From SIG350 sp964520895 (GTDB taxonomy: Bacteria; Bacillota; Clostridia; TANB77; SIG350), in assembly GCA_964520895.1 (NCBI GenBank), contig CAZFOR010000009.1, forward strand, positions 1 to 33,431: a stretch of DNA of 33,431 nucleotides, read 5' to 3'. The notes beneath the pieces are model-generated. The model was given only the letters and a program-made list of their open reading frames with translations. It searched no databases and was not told the DNA's origin. A program made the position numbers and the translations under genes. This document shows, in pieces, positions 8,409-17,434 of the stretch (position 1 is its first letter; each line of letters begins with the position of its first letter).

Positions 8409-9536
8409 ATGAAAATATTAATATTATATGCTTCTTTTGGAGGTGGGCATTTAAAAGCTGCTGAAGCTCTTAGAGAATATTACAGAGAAACATACCCAGA
8501 ATATGAGGTAATGTTCCTAGACGCATTAAAATATACTAGTCCTGAACTTAATAAAGTCTTTTTAACTTCATATGTTCAACTTGCTAAAAACATGCCAAAA
8601 GCATGGGAAAAAATCTATAAGCTATCTGACCAATATACATCATTAACAGATGTAACAAGTGTTTTAAGTAAGGCTGTTGCTAAAAGATTTATATCAATGG
8701 TTTTAGATTTTGATCCAGATGTAATACTATGTACACATCCTTTCGCAATTGATATGTTAAATATATTAAAAAGAAAAAATACTCTAACTGCAAAAATAGG
8801 GCTTACATTAACAGATTATGCATCACATTCTTTATGGCTAACACAATCTGATACAGTTGATGCTTATTTTGTAGCACATGAATTAATGATAGACCAATTA
8901 GAAGAGGAAGAGATAGAAAGAGATAGAGTTTTTGCAACAGGTATCCCTGTTTTAAAGAAATTTACTTTAAATTATACAAAACAAACTCTATTACAAGAAC
9001 TTGAATTAGAAGATAAATTCACAATATTATTTTTTCCAGGCGGGGAATATGGTTTATCCAAAAATAGCGAAGTTTTCAAAAATTTACTTAGGATACAAGA
9101 CATACAAATTATAGCTGTTACAGGAAAAAATGCAAAATTGAAAAAAACATTTGAAAAAATGGCTATACACTCATCAAAAAGTATTAAGGTGTTAGGATAT
9201 ACAGATAAAATACCCGAACTACTAGCTGTTTCAGATATGGTTATTACTAAACCTGGTGGATTAACTACAACAGAAAGTATTGTTTCAAACACACCTATTA
9301 TTATAATCTCACCTGTACCTGGTCAAGAAGAACATAATAGTAATTATGTATTAAATAATGGATTAGGATTTAGGCTTTTTGATAATTGTGATGTGTTACT
9401 TACTTTAAAATCCATTTTTGCAAATAAAGAAAGAATAAATCAAGTACTACATATGCAAAAACTACTTAGAAAACCTAATGCAGCAAAAGATATTTGTGAA
9501 AAAATGTTAGAACTTGCAAAACAAGAAAATATTTAA
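8409..9536 (+). CDS. UgtP/MGDG synthase-like glycolipid glycosyltransferase (GT28)
   Basis: 375 residues, the usual size of the bacterial diacylglycerol glucosyltransferase / MGDG synthase family. These enzymes move sugar from a UDP-sugar to diacylglycerol at the inner face of the membrane, making glycolipids and lipoteichoic-acid anchors. The N-terminus has the family start ILYASFGGGHLKAAEAL. The middle carries the CTHPFA and LTDYASHSLW segments. The C-terminal nucleotide-sugar domain shows FFPGGEYG, VLGYTDKIPELLAVSDMVITKPGG and TTTES. I chose ATG 8409, 6 bases after GGAGG, over the TTG at 8397 that overlaps the ribosome site. It is monocistronic between its own promoter and a strong terminator. 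UDP-glucose versus UDP-galactose, and acceptor, cannot be told from sequence alone. Confidence 0.9.
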   Translation: MKILILYASFGGGHLKAAEALREYYRETYPEYEVMFLDALKYTSPELNKVFLTSYVQLAKNMPKAWEKIYKLSDQYTSLTDVTSVLSKAVAKRFISMVLDFDPDVILCTHPFAIDMLNILKRKNTLTAKIGLTLTDYASHSLWLTQSDTVDAYFVAHELMIDQLEEEEIERDRVFATGIPVLKKFTLNYTKQTLLQELELEDKFTILFFPGGEYGLSKNSEVFKNLLRIQDIQIIAVTGKNAKLKKTFEKMAIHSSKSIKVLGYTDKIPELLAVSDMVITKPGGLTTTESIVSNTPIIIISPVPGQEEHNSNYVLNNGLGFRLFDNCDVLLTLKSIFANKERINQVLHMQKLLRKPNAAKDICEKMLELAKQENI

Positions 9537-9545
9537 TAGATATGC

Positions 9546-9589
9546 AAAAAACCGAGAAATTCAAATTAAAATTGAGTTCTCGGTTTTTT
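9546..9589. terminator. Bidirectional rho-independent terminator
   Basis: AAAAAACCGAGAA (9546-9558) pairs with TTCTCGGTTTTTT (9577-9589), giving a stem with A and T tracts on both sides. It would end the glycosyltransferase mRNA on + and the lepB-holB-ricT-ferredoxin mRNA on -. Confidence 0.9.
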
Positions 9590-9601
9590 AATATGTTCGT
9601 T

Positions 9602-9766
9602 TTATTTAGAAATTGCATTAACTGGACATACTTGGCTACAAGCTCCACATTCAATACAAACATTTTCATCTATTTTATATGGTGCACCTGATGTAATTGC
9701 TTCAACAGGGCAAGTTGCTTGGCATGCTCCACATCCAATACATTCTTCTGAAATTTTATATGCCAT
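9602..9766 (-). CDS. 2[4Fe-4S] ferredoxin
   Basis: A 54-residue clostridial-type ferredoxin with two Cys-x2-Cys-x2-Cys-x3-Cys-Pro clusters (CIGCGACQATCP and CIECGACSQVCP). It is a soluble low-potential electron carrier and a natural acceptor for the por enzyme in this window. The start at 9766 follows AAAGGAGG; the longer frame reaching to 9811 would run into ricT and has no ribosome site. It is the last gene of the run lepB-holB-ricT-ferredoxin, before a bidirectional terminator. Confidence 0.96.
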   Translation of the reverse strand: MAYKISEECIGCGACQATCPVEAITSGAPYKIDENVCIECGACSQVCPVNAISK

Positions 9767-9797
9767 CTTTTTCACCTCCTTTAAATATACAATTTTA

Positions 9798-10631
9798 TTA
9801 TTTTTGTACATCTGTTTTAATTATCTCTATATCTTCTAAAGCGTATGTTTCATATGTTGTGGCTTCTTCATCTTTTTTAAATCTAACCTTTACTTTTTCT
9901 TTTAATATTTCAACTTGACACACTGTACCATTACCATTTGGTGTTTTAACCAATGCACCTACTTTTGGTAATCTAGATAATTTATCTTCATATACATTTT
10001 GTTCATACTTCAAACAACACATTAATCTTCCACAAAAACCAGAAATCTTAGTAGGATTTAATGACATTCCCTGTTCTTTTGCCATTTTTATTGACACTGG
10101 CTCGAAATCATTTAAAAATCTATTACAGCAAAGTTCTCTACCACATATTCCACTTTCACCTAGCATTTTTACTTCATCTCTGACGCCAATTTGTCTTAAC
10201 TCAATTCTTGTTTTATATATGCTAGCAATATCTTTTACTAACTCTCTAAAATCAATTCTTCCCTCTGCAATAAAATAGAATAGTAATTTAGAATTATCAA
10301 AAACCTTTTCACAACTAACTAACTTCATTTCTAAATTATATTGTTTTATTTTATCTTTCATTACCTCATATGCTTCTCTTTCAACCTTTATATTGTCTTC
10401 GTTTTTTTCTATATCTTCTTCAGTTGCTTTTCTAAGAATCTTTTTTATAGGAATTTTTGTATCTCTTTTTACACTTTCAAGTGGTTTATTTTCAATATGT
10501 ACTATTCCAAACTCCACACCCCTAGCAGTCTCAACAATTACGTTATCACCTTTTTTTACAACTATACCATCAGGATCAAACCAATAAATTTTATTATTTT
10601 TTCTAAACTTAACACCTATTACTTCAAGCAT
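9798..10631 (-). CDS. ricT: PSP1 domain regulator RicT (YaaT)
   Basis: 277 residues of the PSP1/YaaT family. In Bacillus, RicT acts with RicA and RicF as an Fe-S-containing complex affecting RNase Y-dependent mRNA maturation, phosphorelay activity and sporulation. The N-terminal PSP1 region (EVIGVKFRKNNKIYWFDP) is followed by the family's cysteine-rich signature GICGRELCCNRF and GFCGRLMCCLKYE, which bind the Fe-S cluster, and a small beta-rich tail (VGALVKTPNGNGTV). The ATG at 10631 has AGGAGG 7 bases upstream; a frame starting at 10646 lies inside the ribosome site. It overlaps the end of holB by 8 bases, the usual holB-ricT pairing in Firmicutes. Confidence 0.95.
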   Translation of the reverse strand: MLEVIGVKFRKNNKIYWFDPDGIVVKKGDNVIVETARGVEFGIVHIENKPLESVKRDTKIPIKKILRKATEEDIEKNEDNIKVEREAYEVMKDKIKQYNLEMKLVSCEKVFDNSKLLFYFIAEGRIDFRELVKDIASIYKTRIELRQIGVRDEVKMLGESGICGRELCCNRFLNDFEPVSIKMAKEQGMSLNPTKISGFCGRLMCCLKYEQNVYEDKLSRLPKVGALVKTPNGNGTVCQVEILKEKVKVRFKKDEEATTYETYALEDIEIIKTDVQK

Positions 10632-11505
10632 TATATTCCTCCTCAATATTGATTAATAATTTATCAATACAAATATCAAAATTGATATTTCCTTCTATAT
10701 TTTTCTTACATTCTTCTATATGATTTATACATTTTACATATTTTTCTTGATTTATATTATATTTTAGTAGTTTATAGTAAAAGATATTTGACATATATTC
10801 TAATAAATTAAAAATATCTTTTTTGCTTTCTATTAACATTTTAGAAAACTCATTTATTTTTATAATATTAATATTTTCTATATTATCTATATATTTAATA
10901 ACATTTTGTATCTTTTCAAAATCTTGAATAACATTATTAATATTTCCAATACTACCATCTATTAATCTTAGCATTATTTCCTTATTAACATCTATTGATA
11001 TATTATTTATTTTTAAATATTTTACTATATCATCATTTGGTAATTTTTCAAAATCTATTTTTTGACTTCTTGACCTAATAGTATCTAATAAAGAAAAATA
11101 CTTTGATGTAATTAAAATAAATATTACATGACTAGGTGGCTCCTCCAATGTCTTTAGTAATGCGTTTTGGGCTTGAACAGTCATTTTATCACAATCATCA
11201 ATTATATAAATCTTATATTCACTTTGTATTGGTTTTATACTAGCATCTTTTATCAATTGCCTAATTACTTCAATTTTAATACTATCTTTTTCATCAGGGG
11301 AAATTATTTTAAAGTCAGGATGATTATCATTTTCAAACATTTCAGTATCAGTACTATTTTTACACATAATCATTTTTGAAAAATTATATGCAACTAATTT
11401 CTTCCCTATTGCATTTATTCCAGAAAAAATATATGAATGCATTAAATTATTATTTTTTACATCTTTATTTAATTTTTCAATTATTTTTTCATGTCCAATA
11501 ATCAT
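10624..11505 (-). CDS. holB: DNA polymerase III subunit delta prime
   Basis: 293 residues, a clamp-loader delta-prime subunit that helps place the sliding clamp on DNA. The N-terminal AAA+ domain shows GHEKIIEKL, LMHSYIFSG, a degenerate P-loop (GINAIGKK), YIIDDCDKMTVQAQNALLKTLEEPP (Walker B-like and sensor region) and a TIRSRSQ motif typical of delta prime. The C-terminal ~120 residues are very Asn/Ile/Lys rich and diverged. The cysteines of the zinc module found in many bacterial DnaX/delta-prime proteins are not evident. It lies 12 bases after lepB and is translationally coupled to ricT. Confidence 0.92.
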   Translation of the reverse strand: MIIGHEKIIEKLNKDVKNNNLMHSYIFSGINAIGKKLVAYNFSKMIMCKNSTDTEMFENDNHPDFKIISPDEKDSIKIEVIRQLIKDASIKPIQSEYKIYIIDDCDKMTVQAQNALLKTLEEPPSHVIFILITSKYFSLLDTIRSRSQKIDFEKLPNDDIVKYLKINNISIDVNKEIMLRLIDGSIGNINNVIQDFEKIQNVIKYIDNIENINIIKINEFSKMLIESKKDIFNLLEYMSNIFYYKLLKYNINQEKYVKCINHIEECKKNIEGNINFDICIDKLLINIEEEYNA

Positions 11506-11517
11506 ATAAACTCCTAA

Positions 11518-12171
11518 CTATATTTTTCCGAATTTGTTTAAAGGCCAAATTCTAAATAATACTTTACCTTCAATTCTACTCATTGGAATACATCCAAATA
11601 CTCTGCTATCACTACTTCCTGTTCTATTATCACCCATAACGAAAACACAATTTTCAGGAACAGTTAAACTATAGAATTCACCATCTAACATTGGTGTTTC
11701 TAATCCATCCACCAAATATGGTTCATACAATACTTCTCCATTTATATATACTTTACCATTTAATATTTCAATTTTTTCCCCTGGTAATGCTATAACTCTT
11801 TTAATAAAACTTCTTTTTCCTATTTCAAGAAAATATTTAATAAACTTAACTGTTAGACTATTATTTTCACTATAATATGCGGTTGGCTCTTGTAAGCTTT
11901 TTGCAATAGCGTGTGGTTCTTCAAATGTTATTATATCTCCCCTTTTTGGTAATGTTTTTGTATTTCTTATCATTCTACTTAAAAATAATCTTTCACCATC
12001 TTTCAATGTTGGAAACATTGATGTTTGTCTTACCATTGTTGGTGTAAATATAAAATATCTGATTAATAATGCAATTACAATTGCTATTAATATTGAATAA
12101 ATCCATTCAAAAATTTCTTTTTTTACATTTAATTCATTTTCTACTATATTTTCCTTTGTATTTTCACTCAT
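11518..12171 (-). CDS. lepB: Signal peptidase I
   Basis: 217 residues. It cleaves type I signal peptides at the outer face of the membrane. One N-terminal membrane segment (about 23-43) precedes the catalytic box TSMFPTLKDGERL with nucleophile Ser51. The general-base lysine is Lys124 in FIKRVIALPGE, and the later GDNR and SSDSR boxes (VFVMGDNRTGSSDSRVFG) are present. The ATG at 12171 follows AGGAGG by 7 bases; an upstream in-frame start at 12195 lacks a site. An insertion of about 30 residues sits between the Ser and Lys boxes. It heads the minus-strand run lepB-holB-ricT-ferredoxin. Confidence 0.95.
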   Translation of the reverse strand: MSENTKENIVENELNVKKEIFEWIYSILIAIVIALLIRYFIFTPTMVRQTSMFPTLKDGERLFLSRMIRNTKTLPKRGDIITFEEPHAIAKSLQEPTAYYSENNSLTVKFIKYFLEIGKRSFIKRVIALPGEKIEILNGKVYINGEVLYEPYLVDGLETPMLDGEFYSLTVPENCVFVMGDNRTGSSDSRVFGCIPMSRIEGKVLFRIWPLNKFGKI

Positions 12172-12276
12172 TTTTATTCCTCCTAGATAAGTCATATTTT
12201 ATCATACATGAAAAGTTTTTTCCATAATATTAATATAATTTAAGTAGAAATTTAGAAAAACAATAAATCTTAATAG

Positions 12277-12310
12277 AAAAAAAGGCATGCTTCTTAATAA
12301 TTGGCATACC
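12277..12310 (-). terminator. Terminator after the frameshifted prepilin-like gene
   Basis: On the minus strand GGTATGC pairs with GCATGCC (12304-12310 with 12284-12290, one G-U), followed by seven T. It lies 17 bases after the stop of the prepilin-like gene and separates it from lepB. The remaining ~100 bases up to lepB hold nothing else I can name. Confidence 0.75.
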
Positions 12311-12326
12311 CCCTTAACACATATTG

Positions 12327-14148
12327 TTAATTTGTTTCACTATAATACTCTATTTCTATTTTACTAGGACTAATATTGTAATCTGATAATACTTTTATTT
12401 CTAATGCGTTATCAGGAATCTTTGGTAATGCTATGCTTTCATATGCCGGATTTTCCAATTGATAATATACTTTCAAAGGTGTTTGATTATCATATTGTTC
12501 TTTTAAATATGTTTTAAAACTATCTAATGTTGTATAATTATCATCCGAAATATAAAATCTTTTATATGTTGACAAAGATTGCAACCATGCATTTCCTGAA
12601 GAATAATCTCTTCCACTTGCAGAAATTTGTCCTACATATTTATTGCAAAGACAAAGTATATCTTTATCATATTTAGCATTGTATAATTGAAAATAATAAT
12701 TATTATATTCACCTTTATACTTTGCCAAATTTTCTTGTCCTGTTATTACATATTGCCCAATATTTCTTACTATTCTTTGATTTTCATAATCTATATAATC
12801 TGCTACATCTCCTATTTTTCGAAGTGGCTCGTGTCCTGTTAAATCTATAGTTGTATTCAATTCCTTATATTGTTCATATTGAGTTGCTAATGTTCCTTCT
12901 TCTATTTGAATATCGTACCAATACATTTCATTTTTAAAATCAATAAATTGATTAACATTAGGACCTCCAATAATGCATACGTATAAATTTAAGTCTTCTG
13001 TGGGAGTTATTGTTACTTCATCAAAATTCCAGTCTCCTCTAAGTAATACACCCTCCTTGTATCCAGTAGATGAAGCAGAAAGCCAGAAACTATGTTTATA
13101 CGTGTTTTCATTTAATTCATTTGTTTTTTTAGCCGATATTGTGTATGTTTTTCTTTTTTAAAAACAAAGTTTGTTTGACCTGATCCTAGATGTTCTAGAG
13201 ACTTTAAATCAAGTAAATTTTTCCCAGTATTAACTACATCTATATATCTATACGGTTTGTACTCTGTTGGTGATTCATTCTTTTCTAGCATAACATCTTT
13301 ATATGCACTTAATTCAGTTATAATTGTATCATAATAAAGAGTAAATTTTATGTATTTTGCTGTTTCGCTCGTTGTTATTGTTGGAATATTCCTAGCTGGT
13401 ACAACAGTTCTAGACAAAAATGTTTTAGAAGCATCATATTGGCAAATTATAACATTGCATGCTATTCCATTCTTTTTACCTTGAATGCAATACGAAGTAG
13501 ATGGCTCAATTTCTATAAAATTATTAGTAGAAGTTCTATCCTTAACATTTGTATTAACCTCTCCTATTATTGCGCTTTCTGTTCCCATATTACCTAAAAT
13601 TAAATCAGATTCATCAAATAAATTCCTACTTGTCTCTCCTAAACTCACAACTTCTACTGGTGTTGTTGGCGTTGGCGTTCCCTTTTGTACACTATTTCCA
13701 TATATTTTATAATTGCTTATTACTTTCTCTCCAATTGGTAAGTTTCCATTTGTAGTTCCACCTAACATTTGTTTTAAGTTTAATGATAGTGCCCACTCTT
13801 TTTCTTTATCATTTAATAATGTACTATTTACTGCTAGCTCTCCTTTATATATTATTACTTTATTTCCATATTTTTCTTTAAAACTTTTTATTACTTCTTT
13901 TATTTCATTGTATGATGTTTTTGTTAAACTTTCTTTGTCAAAATTATTAAACGTTTCTGCTTGTTCCTTTAATATATATTGTGTTAATTCTTCTCTAAAT
14001 GTTGATATATCACTTTTAAATACCGCCTGTCTTGCTTTATCAATAATTCCATTTTCTTTAAATGTAATTATTACAGTTGCTGTTAATATTATAAGAACTA
14101 TTATTGTTATTATTAAAGCTACCAAGCTTATGCTTTTTTACTATCCAT
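12327..14148 (-). pseudogene. Prepilin-like protein with phage-tail-type binding modules, two frameshifts
   Basis: A single gene broken into three frames. ATG 14148 follows GGAGG by 8 bases and reads MDSKKA then stop. Adding one base in the A6 tract at 14134-14139 joins it to KSISLVALIITIIVLIIL, a type IV prepilin-like hydrophobic N-terminus. That frame then runs to 13112, where a second missing base (A6 at 13154-13159 or A5 at 13148-13152) joins it to the frame ending at 12327. The repaired product is 607 residues, against 611 for the paralogue at 26494-28329. After the pilin helix come YKIYGNSVQKGTPTP, GKNLLDL, a CBM-like beta domain and the DVADYIDYENQRIVRNIG and YYQLENPAYE segments, typical of Firmicutes phage minor tail proteins. 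It may be a true pseudogene, a phase-variable gene in the off state, or a base-calling error. Confidence 0.8.
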
Positions 14149-14207
14149 CTTTTATTCCTCCACTACCTATATATTATTATATAACATGTTTTTTGTCAAT
14201 AATATTT

Positions 14208-15932
14208 TTATTGTTTTTCCTGCTTTACAGGCAGTCTAATTACTACTTCAGTACCTTTATTAGTTTCACTTGTAATATCAATACTTCCATTATTTCTTTC
14301 AATAATCTCTTTTGCAATTGCAAGTCCTAAACCTGTTCCGCCTTGTTCTCTTGAACGTGCCTTATCTACTCTGAAAAATCTTTCAAAAACTCTTTTAATA
14401 TCTTTTTTAGGAATACCTATTCCATTATCTATTACTTTAATATACGCGTGATTATATACAAAGCCAACATATATTTTAATTTGACCATAATCTGGTGTAT
14501 ATTTTATAGCATTACTAATTACATTTAAAACTACTTGTTCTACACCTGTTTTATCTGCATATATTTTAGGAACATTTGCCGTTACATAACACTCTACTTC
14601 ATGTCCCCTTTTATCTGCTTCAATACTAATTTTATCATATGCTTTTTTTACTAATTCTCCTAAATCAAATTCTGTTTTTCTTTCTTGGTCCTTTTGCATA
14701 TCAAACCTTGATAATTGTAATAAATCAGATACCAAACTTGACATTCTTTCTGCTTCAACTGAAATTACTCTTAAAAATCTATCATGTGTATCTTTATCTA
14801 CTTCATTTTCCAAAAGAGCTTCTGAGTAACTCTTTATTGACGTTATAGGTGTCTTTAATTCATGTGAAACATTTGCAACAAATTCTTTTCTCATATCATC
14901 TAGTTTTACTTGTTTTGTTATATCTTGTGTTAATACTATAATTCCTTCCACAATATCTTCTTCATTTTTAAATGTTTCAAAATACATATTTACATATGTA
15001 TCCTTTATATTTAATTTCTTTTCAGATGATGTCCAATCTTTTAAGTATATAATTTTTTCTAAATTTATATTTATATCTAGTTTTTTAAATATATCGTCAA
15101 ACTTTACATCTTCATTTGATAAAACAAGCATTTTTATTGCTGCTGGATTTTTATATATCATATTTCCATATACATCAAATGCCATTACGCCATCTGACAT
15201 GTGCAATAATATTGTTTCAATTTGTGATTTTTGATTTGATATTTTTCTTACATTATCTCCTAACTTGTTAGTAAGAATCTTAAACTTATCTATTAAATCA
15301 TATATCTCATTTTTTGTTTTTGGTATATCAATTTCCTCTAATTGTTCTATATTTCCATTTATTATTTCTTGTAAACTTTTACTAAGTTTATTTATAGGGC
15401 TTATAATGTTTCTTGAAATAACTGCTGCAATTATTAAAGTAATTGCCAATAATATAGTTATTAGTGTATATATAATCATTTTATATTCCTGTAACTGAGA
15501 ATTAATAAATGTTTTATCTTGTATAATATATGCATTATATCTTACATTTCCATCATTATCTTTAATTTCTTGTATATATTCGTAATTACCTTTTTCTATC
15601 ACATCATTCTTTATATATTGTGATATTTCTTGAATCTGTAATCCATCTGTATTTTCCTCATTTATAGAATTGAATTGTATGTCAAATAAAAATCCTTTTC
15701 TATCAACATTATTTATCCCAAAATATTTAATAAAATTAAGATAATTTTGCTCATCATTATCTATAATTGAGCTTGAAAAACTTACCCCTGCATCACTTAA
15801 CTCTCTTTGTAAACTATTTTTATATACTTGCTTAATTTTAATATACGCAAAACTACTAGTAGCAATCAAGATTACTGCTACCATAACAAAGAATATAATT
15901 ATTATTTTTTGTTGTAAACTTTTTTTTATCAT
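14208..15932 (-). CDS. walK: WalK-type sensor histidine kinase
   Basis: 574 residues. Domain order: membrane helix at about 8-29, an extracellular PAS-like sensor domain (about 30-150), a second membrane helix (about 152-173), HAMP (about 174-230), PAS (about 235-340), HisKA with phospho-acceptor His357 in VSHELKTP, and HATPase_c with the N box (NVISNAIKYTP), DNGIGI and GGTGLGLAI. This is the layout of WalK/PhoR kinases. Together with the regulator upstream it fits WalRK, the system controlling cell-wall hydrolases in Firmicutes. There is a 69-base gap to walR containing a hairpin. The frameshifted prepilin-like gene follows 59 bases downstream. PhoR is the alternative name; the WalR-like regulator and M23 neighbour favour WalK. 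Confidence 0.88.
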   Translation of the reverse strand: MIKKSLQQKIIIIFFVMVAVILIATSSFAYIKIKQVYKNSLQRELSDAGVSFSSSIIDNDEQNYLNFIKYFGINNVDRKGFLFDIQFNSINEENTDGLQIQEISQYIKNDVIEKGNYEYIQEIKDNDGNVRYNAYIIQDKTFINSQLQEYKMIIYTLITILLAITLIIAAVISRNIISPINKLSKSLQEIINGNIEQLEEIDIPKTKNEIYDLIDKFKILTNKLGDNVRKISNQKSQIETILLHMSDGVMAFDVYGNMIYKNPAAIKMLVLSNEDVKFDDIFKKLDININLEKIIYLKDWTSSEKKLNIKDTYVNMYFETFKNEEDIVEGIIVLTQDITKQVKLDDMRKEFVANVSHELKTPITSIKSYSEALLENEVDKDTHDRFLRVISVEAERMSSLVSDLLQLSRFDMQKDQERKTEFDLGELVKKAYDKISIEADKRGHEVECYVTANVPKIYADKTGVEQVVLNVISNAIKYTPDYGQIKIYVGFVYNHAYIKVIDNGIGIPKKDIKRVFERFFRVDKARSREQGGTGLGLAIAKEIIERNNGSIDITSETNKGTEVVIRLPVKQEKQ

Positions 15933-15959
15933 AACATTATTCCTTCTATAATAATTTTA

Positions 15960-15980
15960 AAGAGCGATTTTATCGCTCTT
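15960..15980. other. Intercistronic hairpin between walR and walK
   Basis: AAGAGCGAT (15960-15968) and ATCGCTCTT (15972-15980) form a perfect 9-base stem with a 3-base loop, between the walR stop and the walK start. The sequence after it on the minus strand is TTAAAATTATT, not a clean T tract, so partial termination or mRNA processing is as likely as full termination. Confidence 0.6.
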
Positions 15981-16001
15981 ACATTTGAGTTAATATTATT
16001 T

Positions 16002-16751
16002 TTATCTTTTTAGTTTTAATTCACTGTTAAAAGTATATCCTAAACCTCTTTTAGTCATAATTATTTCTGGATTACTTGAATCCTTTTCAACCTTTTCTCT
16101 TATTCTTCTAATTGCAACATCCACTGTTCTTACATCCCCATAATAGTCATATCCCCAAACTTTTTCTAGTAATTGTTCTCTTGAGAAAATTTGTCCTCTA
16201 TTTACTATTAAAAACTTAAGTAATTCAAATTCTCTTAAAGTTAGTTCGACATTATTTCCTTCTACTTTTACTTCATATTTATCAAAATCAATTGTAATGA
16301 TTTCAAAATCATAAAAAGATTCATTTCTAGTTTTATTAATTCTATTTTTTTGATTTACTTCTGCATTAATAGCTTCAACTTTTCTTAAATTTGCTTTTAT
16401 TCTTGCTATTAATTCTCTTGTACTATATGGTTTTGTTATATAATCATCTGCACCTATTTCAAGCCCAATTATTTTATCTACAACATCTTCTTTTGCTGTT
16501 AGCATTATAATAGGAACACTTGATGTTTCTCTTATTTTTCTACAAACAGTTAAACCATCCATTTTAGGTAACATAACATCTAATAAAATTAAATCTGGAT
16601 TATCAACCATTGCTCTTTCATATCCTAGTTCGCCATCAAATGCATCAATAATTTCATATCCTTCTTTTTGTAAATTATATGTTAAAATATCTACTATTGG
16701 TTTTTCATCATCTATAATTAATATTCTCTTTGTTTCCACATTTTCTTCCAC
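16002..16751 (-). CDS. walR: WalR-type OmpR-family response regulator
   Basis: 249 residues. The receiver domain has the acidic pair Asp14/Asp15, phospho-acceptor Asp58 (LLDVMLP), Thr85 and Lys107 (ITKPYS). A linker of about 30 residues, rich in Asn/Arg, precedes an OmpR-type winged helix: LTLREFELLKFL, QLLEKVWGYDYYGDVRTVDVAIRRIREK and RGLGYTF. The recognition helix (VRTVDVAIRRLR type) is the one shared by WalR/PhoP/VicR regulators. The start is GTG at 16751, 7 bases after GGAGG. It has its own promoter and is followed by its kinase, so it probably controls autolysin and wall-turnover genes, the M23 peptidase nearby being a plausible target. Confidence 0.9.
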   Translation of the reverse strand: MEENVETKRILIIDDEKPIVDILTYNLQKEGYEIIDAFDGELGYERAMVDNPDLILLDVMLPKMDGLTVCRKIRETSSVPIIMLTAKEDVVDKIIGLEIGADDYITKPYSTRELIARIKANLRKVEAINAEVNQKNRINKTRNESFYDFEIITIDFDKYEVKVEGNNVELTLREFELLKFLIVNRGQIFSREQLLEKVWGYDYYGDVRTVDVAIRRIREKVEKDSSNPEIIMTKRGLGYTFNSELKLKR

Positions 16752-16792
16752 TACATTTCCTCCTTATACTTACGGAATTAATATATACATAT

Positions 16793-16821
16793 ATTATCTA
16801 TTATTTGTTTCAAAATGTCAA
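16793..16821 (-). promoter_or_regulatory. Sigma-A promoter of walRK
   Basis: On the minus strand TTGACA (16816-16821) is followed after 17 bases by GATAAT (16793-16798), about 40 bases upstream of the walR GTG. A small palindrome (TAAACACT/AGTGTTTA, 16829-16846) lies just upstream and overlaps the stop of the preceding gene. Confidence 0.7.
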
Positions 16822-16843
16822 TAATTAGTAAACACTTTAGTGT

Positions 16844-17329
16844 TTATATATTAAATTCATTATAATTTGAATATATTATATACTTTTTATATTCTTCAGA
16901 TAAATGTCTATTTTTAAAACAATACTCTAAAAACTCCTTTATTTTTTCACCTAATACATATATTTTCTTATCTAGATTTTCTGTAATTTGTAGAACAATA
17001 AACAATTCTTCTTTTGTCCCTAAGTCTCCATCAAATATTAAAAACATATCTGAATTATCATATACATATTTCATTCTATCCATTTCATTATTGAATATAT
17101 GTAATTCATCAACATATTCATTTATGTATTTAACCCACTTATCTAAAGATGCTCCTATTGTTTCAACATTATTTTCTTTTGCACCTTTTGATATTGCTTC
17201 TACTGTTCCTATTGTTGCACAATTTATTATTTTTATGTCTTTACCTTTTAATTTATTTTTTGCGAACTCATATATTTTATTATATTCGTCGTCTGAACAA
17301 TAACAATCTCCAAATACTGAAATATTCAC
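16844..17329 (-). CDS. Small SLOG/LOG-superfamily-like protein
   Basis: 161 residues. The strand-loop start MNISVFGD, the middle INCATIGTVEAISKGAKE and the DGDLGTKEEL motif resemble the PGGxGTxxE signature of the LOG/SLOG Rossmann-like nucleotide-binding superfamily, though the Pro-Gly-Gly part is degenerate (FDGDLGT). Members include cytokinin-type nucleoside 5'-monophosphate phosphoribohydrolases and sensors of nucleotide ligands, so enzymatic function is uncertain here. Start is GTG at 17329, 7 bases after GGGGAG. It lies between an M23 peptidase gene, from which a terminator separates it, and the walRK promoter. Confidence 0.65.
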   Translation of the reverse strand: MNISVFGDCYCSDDEYNKIYEFAKNKLKGKDIKIINCATIGTVEAISKGAKENNVETIGASLDKWVKYINEYVDELHIFNNEMDRMKYVYDNSDMFLIFDGDLGTKEELFIVLQITENLDKKIYVLGEKIKEFLEYCFKNRHLSEEYKKYIIYSNYNEFNI

Positions 17330-17374
17330 TAATGTTCTCCCCTTCTTCCTTCTTATATATTATATATAACATGT

Positions 17375-17417
17375 AAAAAAAAATCAAGTTATAGATTAAT
17401 ATCTTTAACTTGATTTT
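17375..17417 (-). terminator. Terminator after the M23 peptidase gene
   Basis: A 12-base perfect stem (AAAATCAAGTTA with its complement, 17380-17391 and 17406-17417) followed on the minus strand by nine T. It closes the M23 peptidase transcript. Confidence 0.88.
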
Positions 17418-17434
17418 AATATTTATTTTAATTC

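Noticed and set aside
14129..14148. Programmed -1 ribosomal frameshift like that of dnaX at the A6G tract
   Set aside because: The reading phase is AAA AAA G rather than A AAA AAG, so the P-site tRNA would mispair after a -1 slip, and I see no obvious stimulator. I keep it only as a weak alternative to tract-length change or error.
13713..14330. 205-codon open frame on the + strand
   Set aside because: It lies antisense to the prepilin-like gene and walK, has no ribosome site and reads as low-complexity Phe/Ser/Ile, a by-product of AT-rich coding on the other strand.
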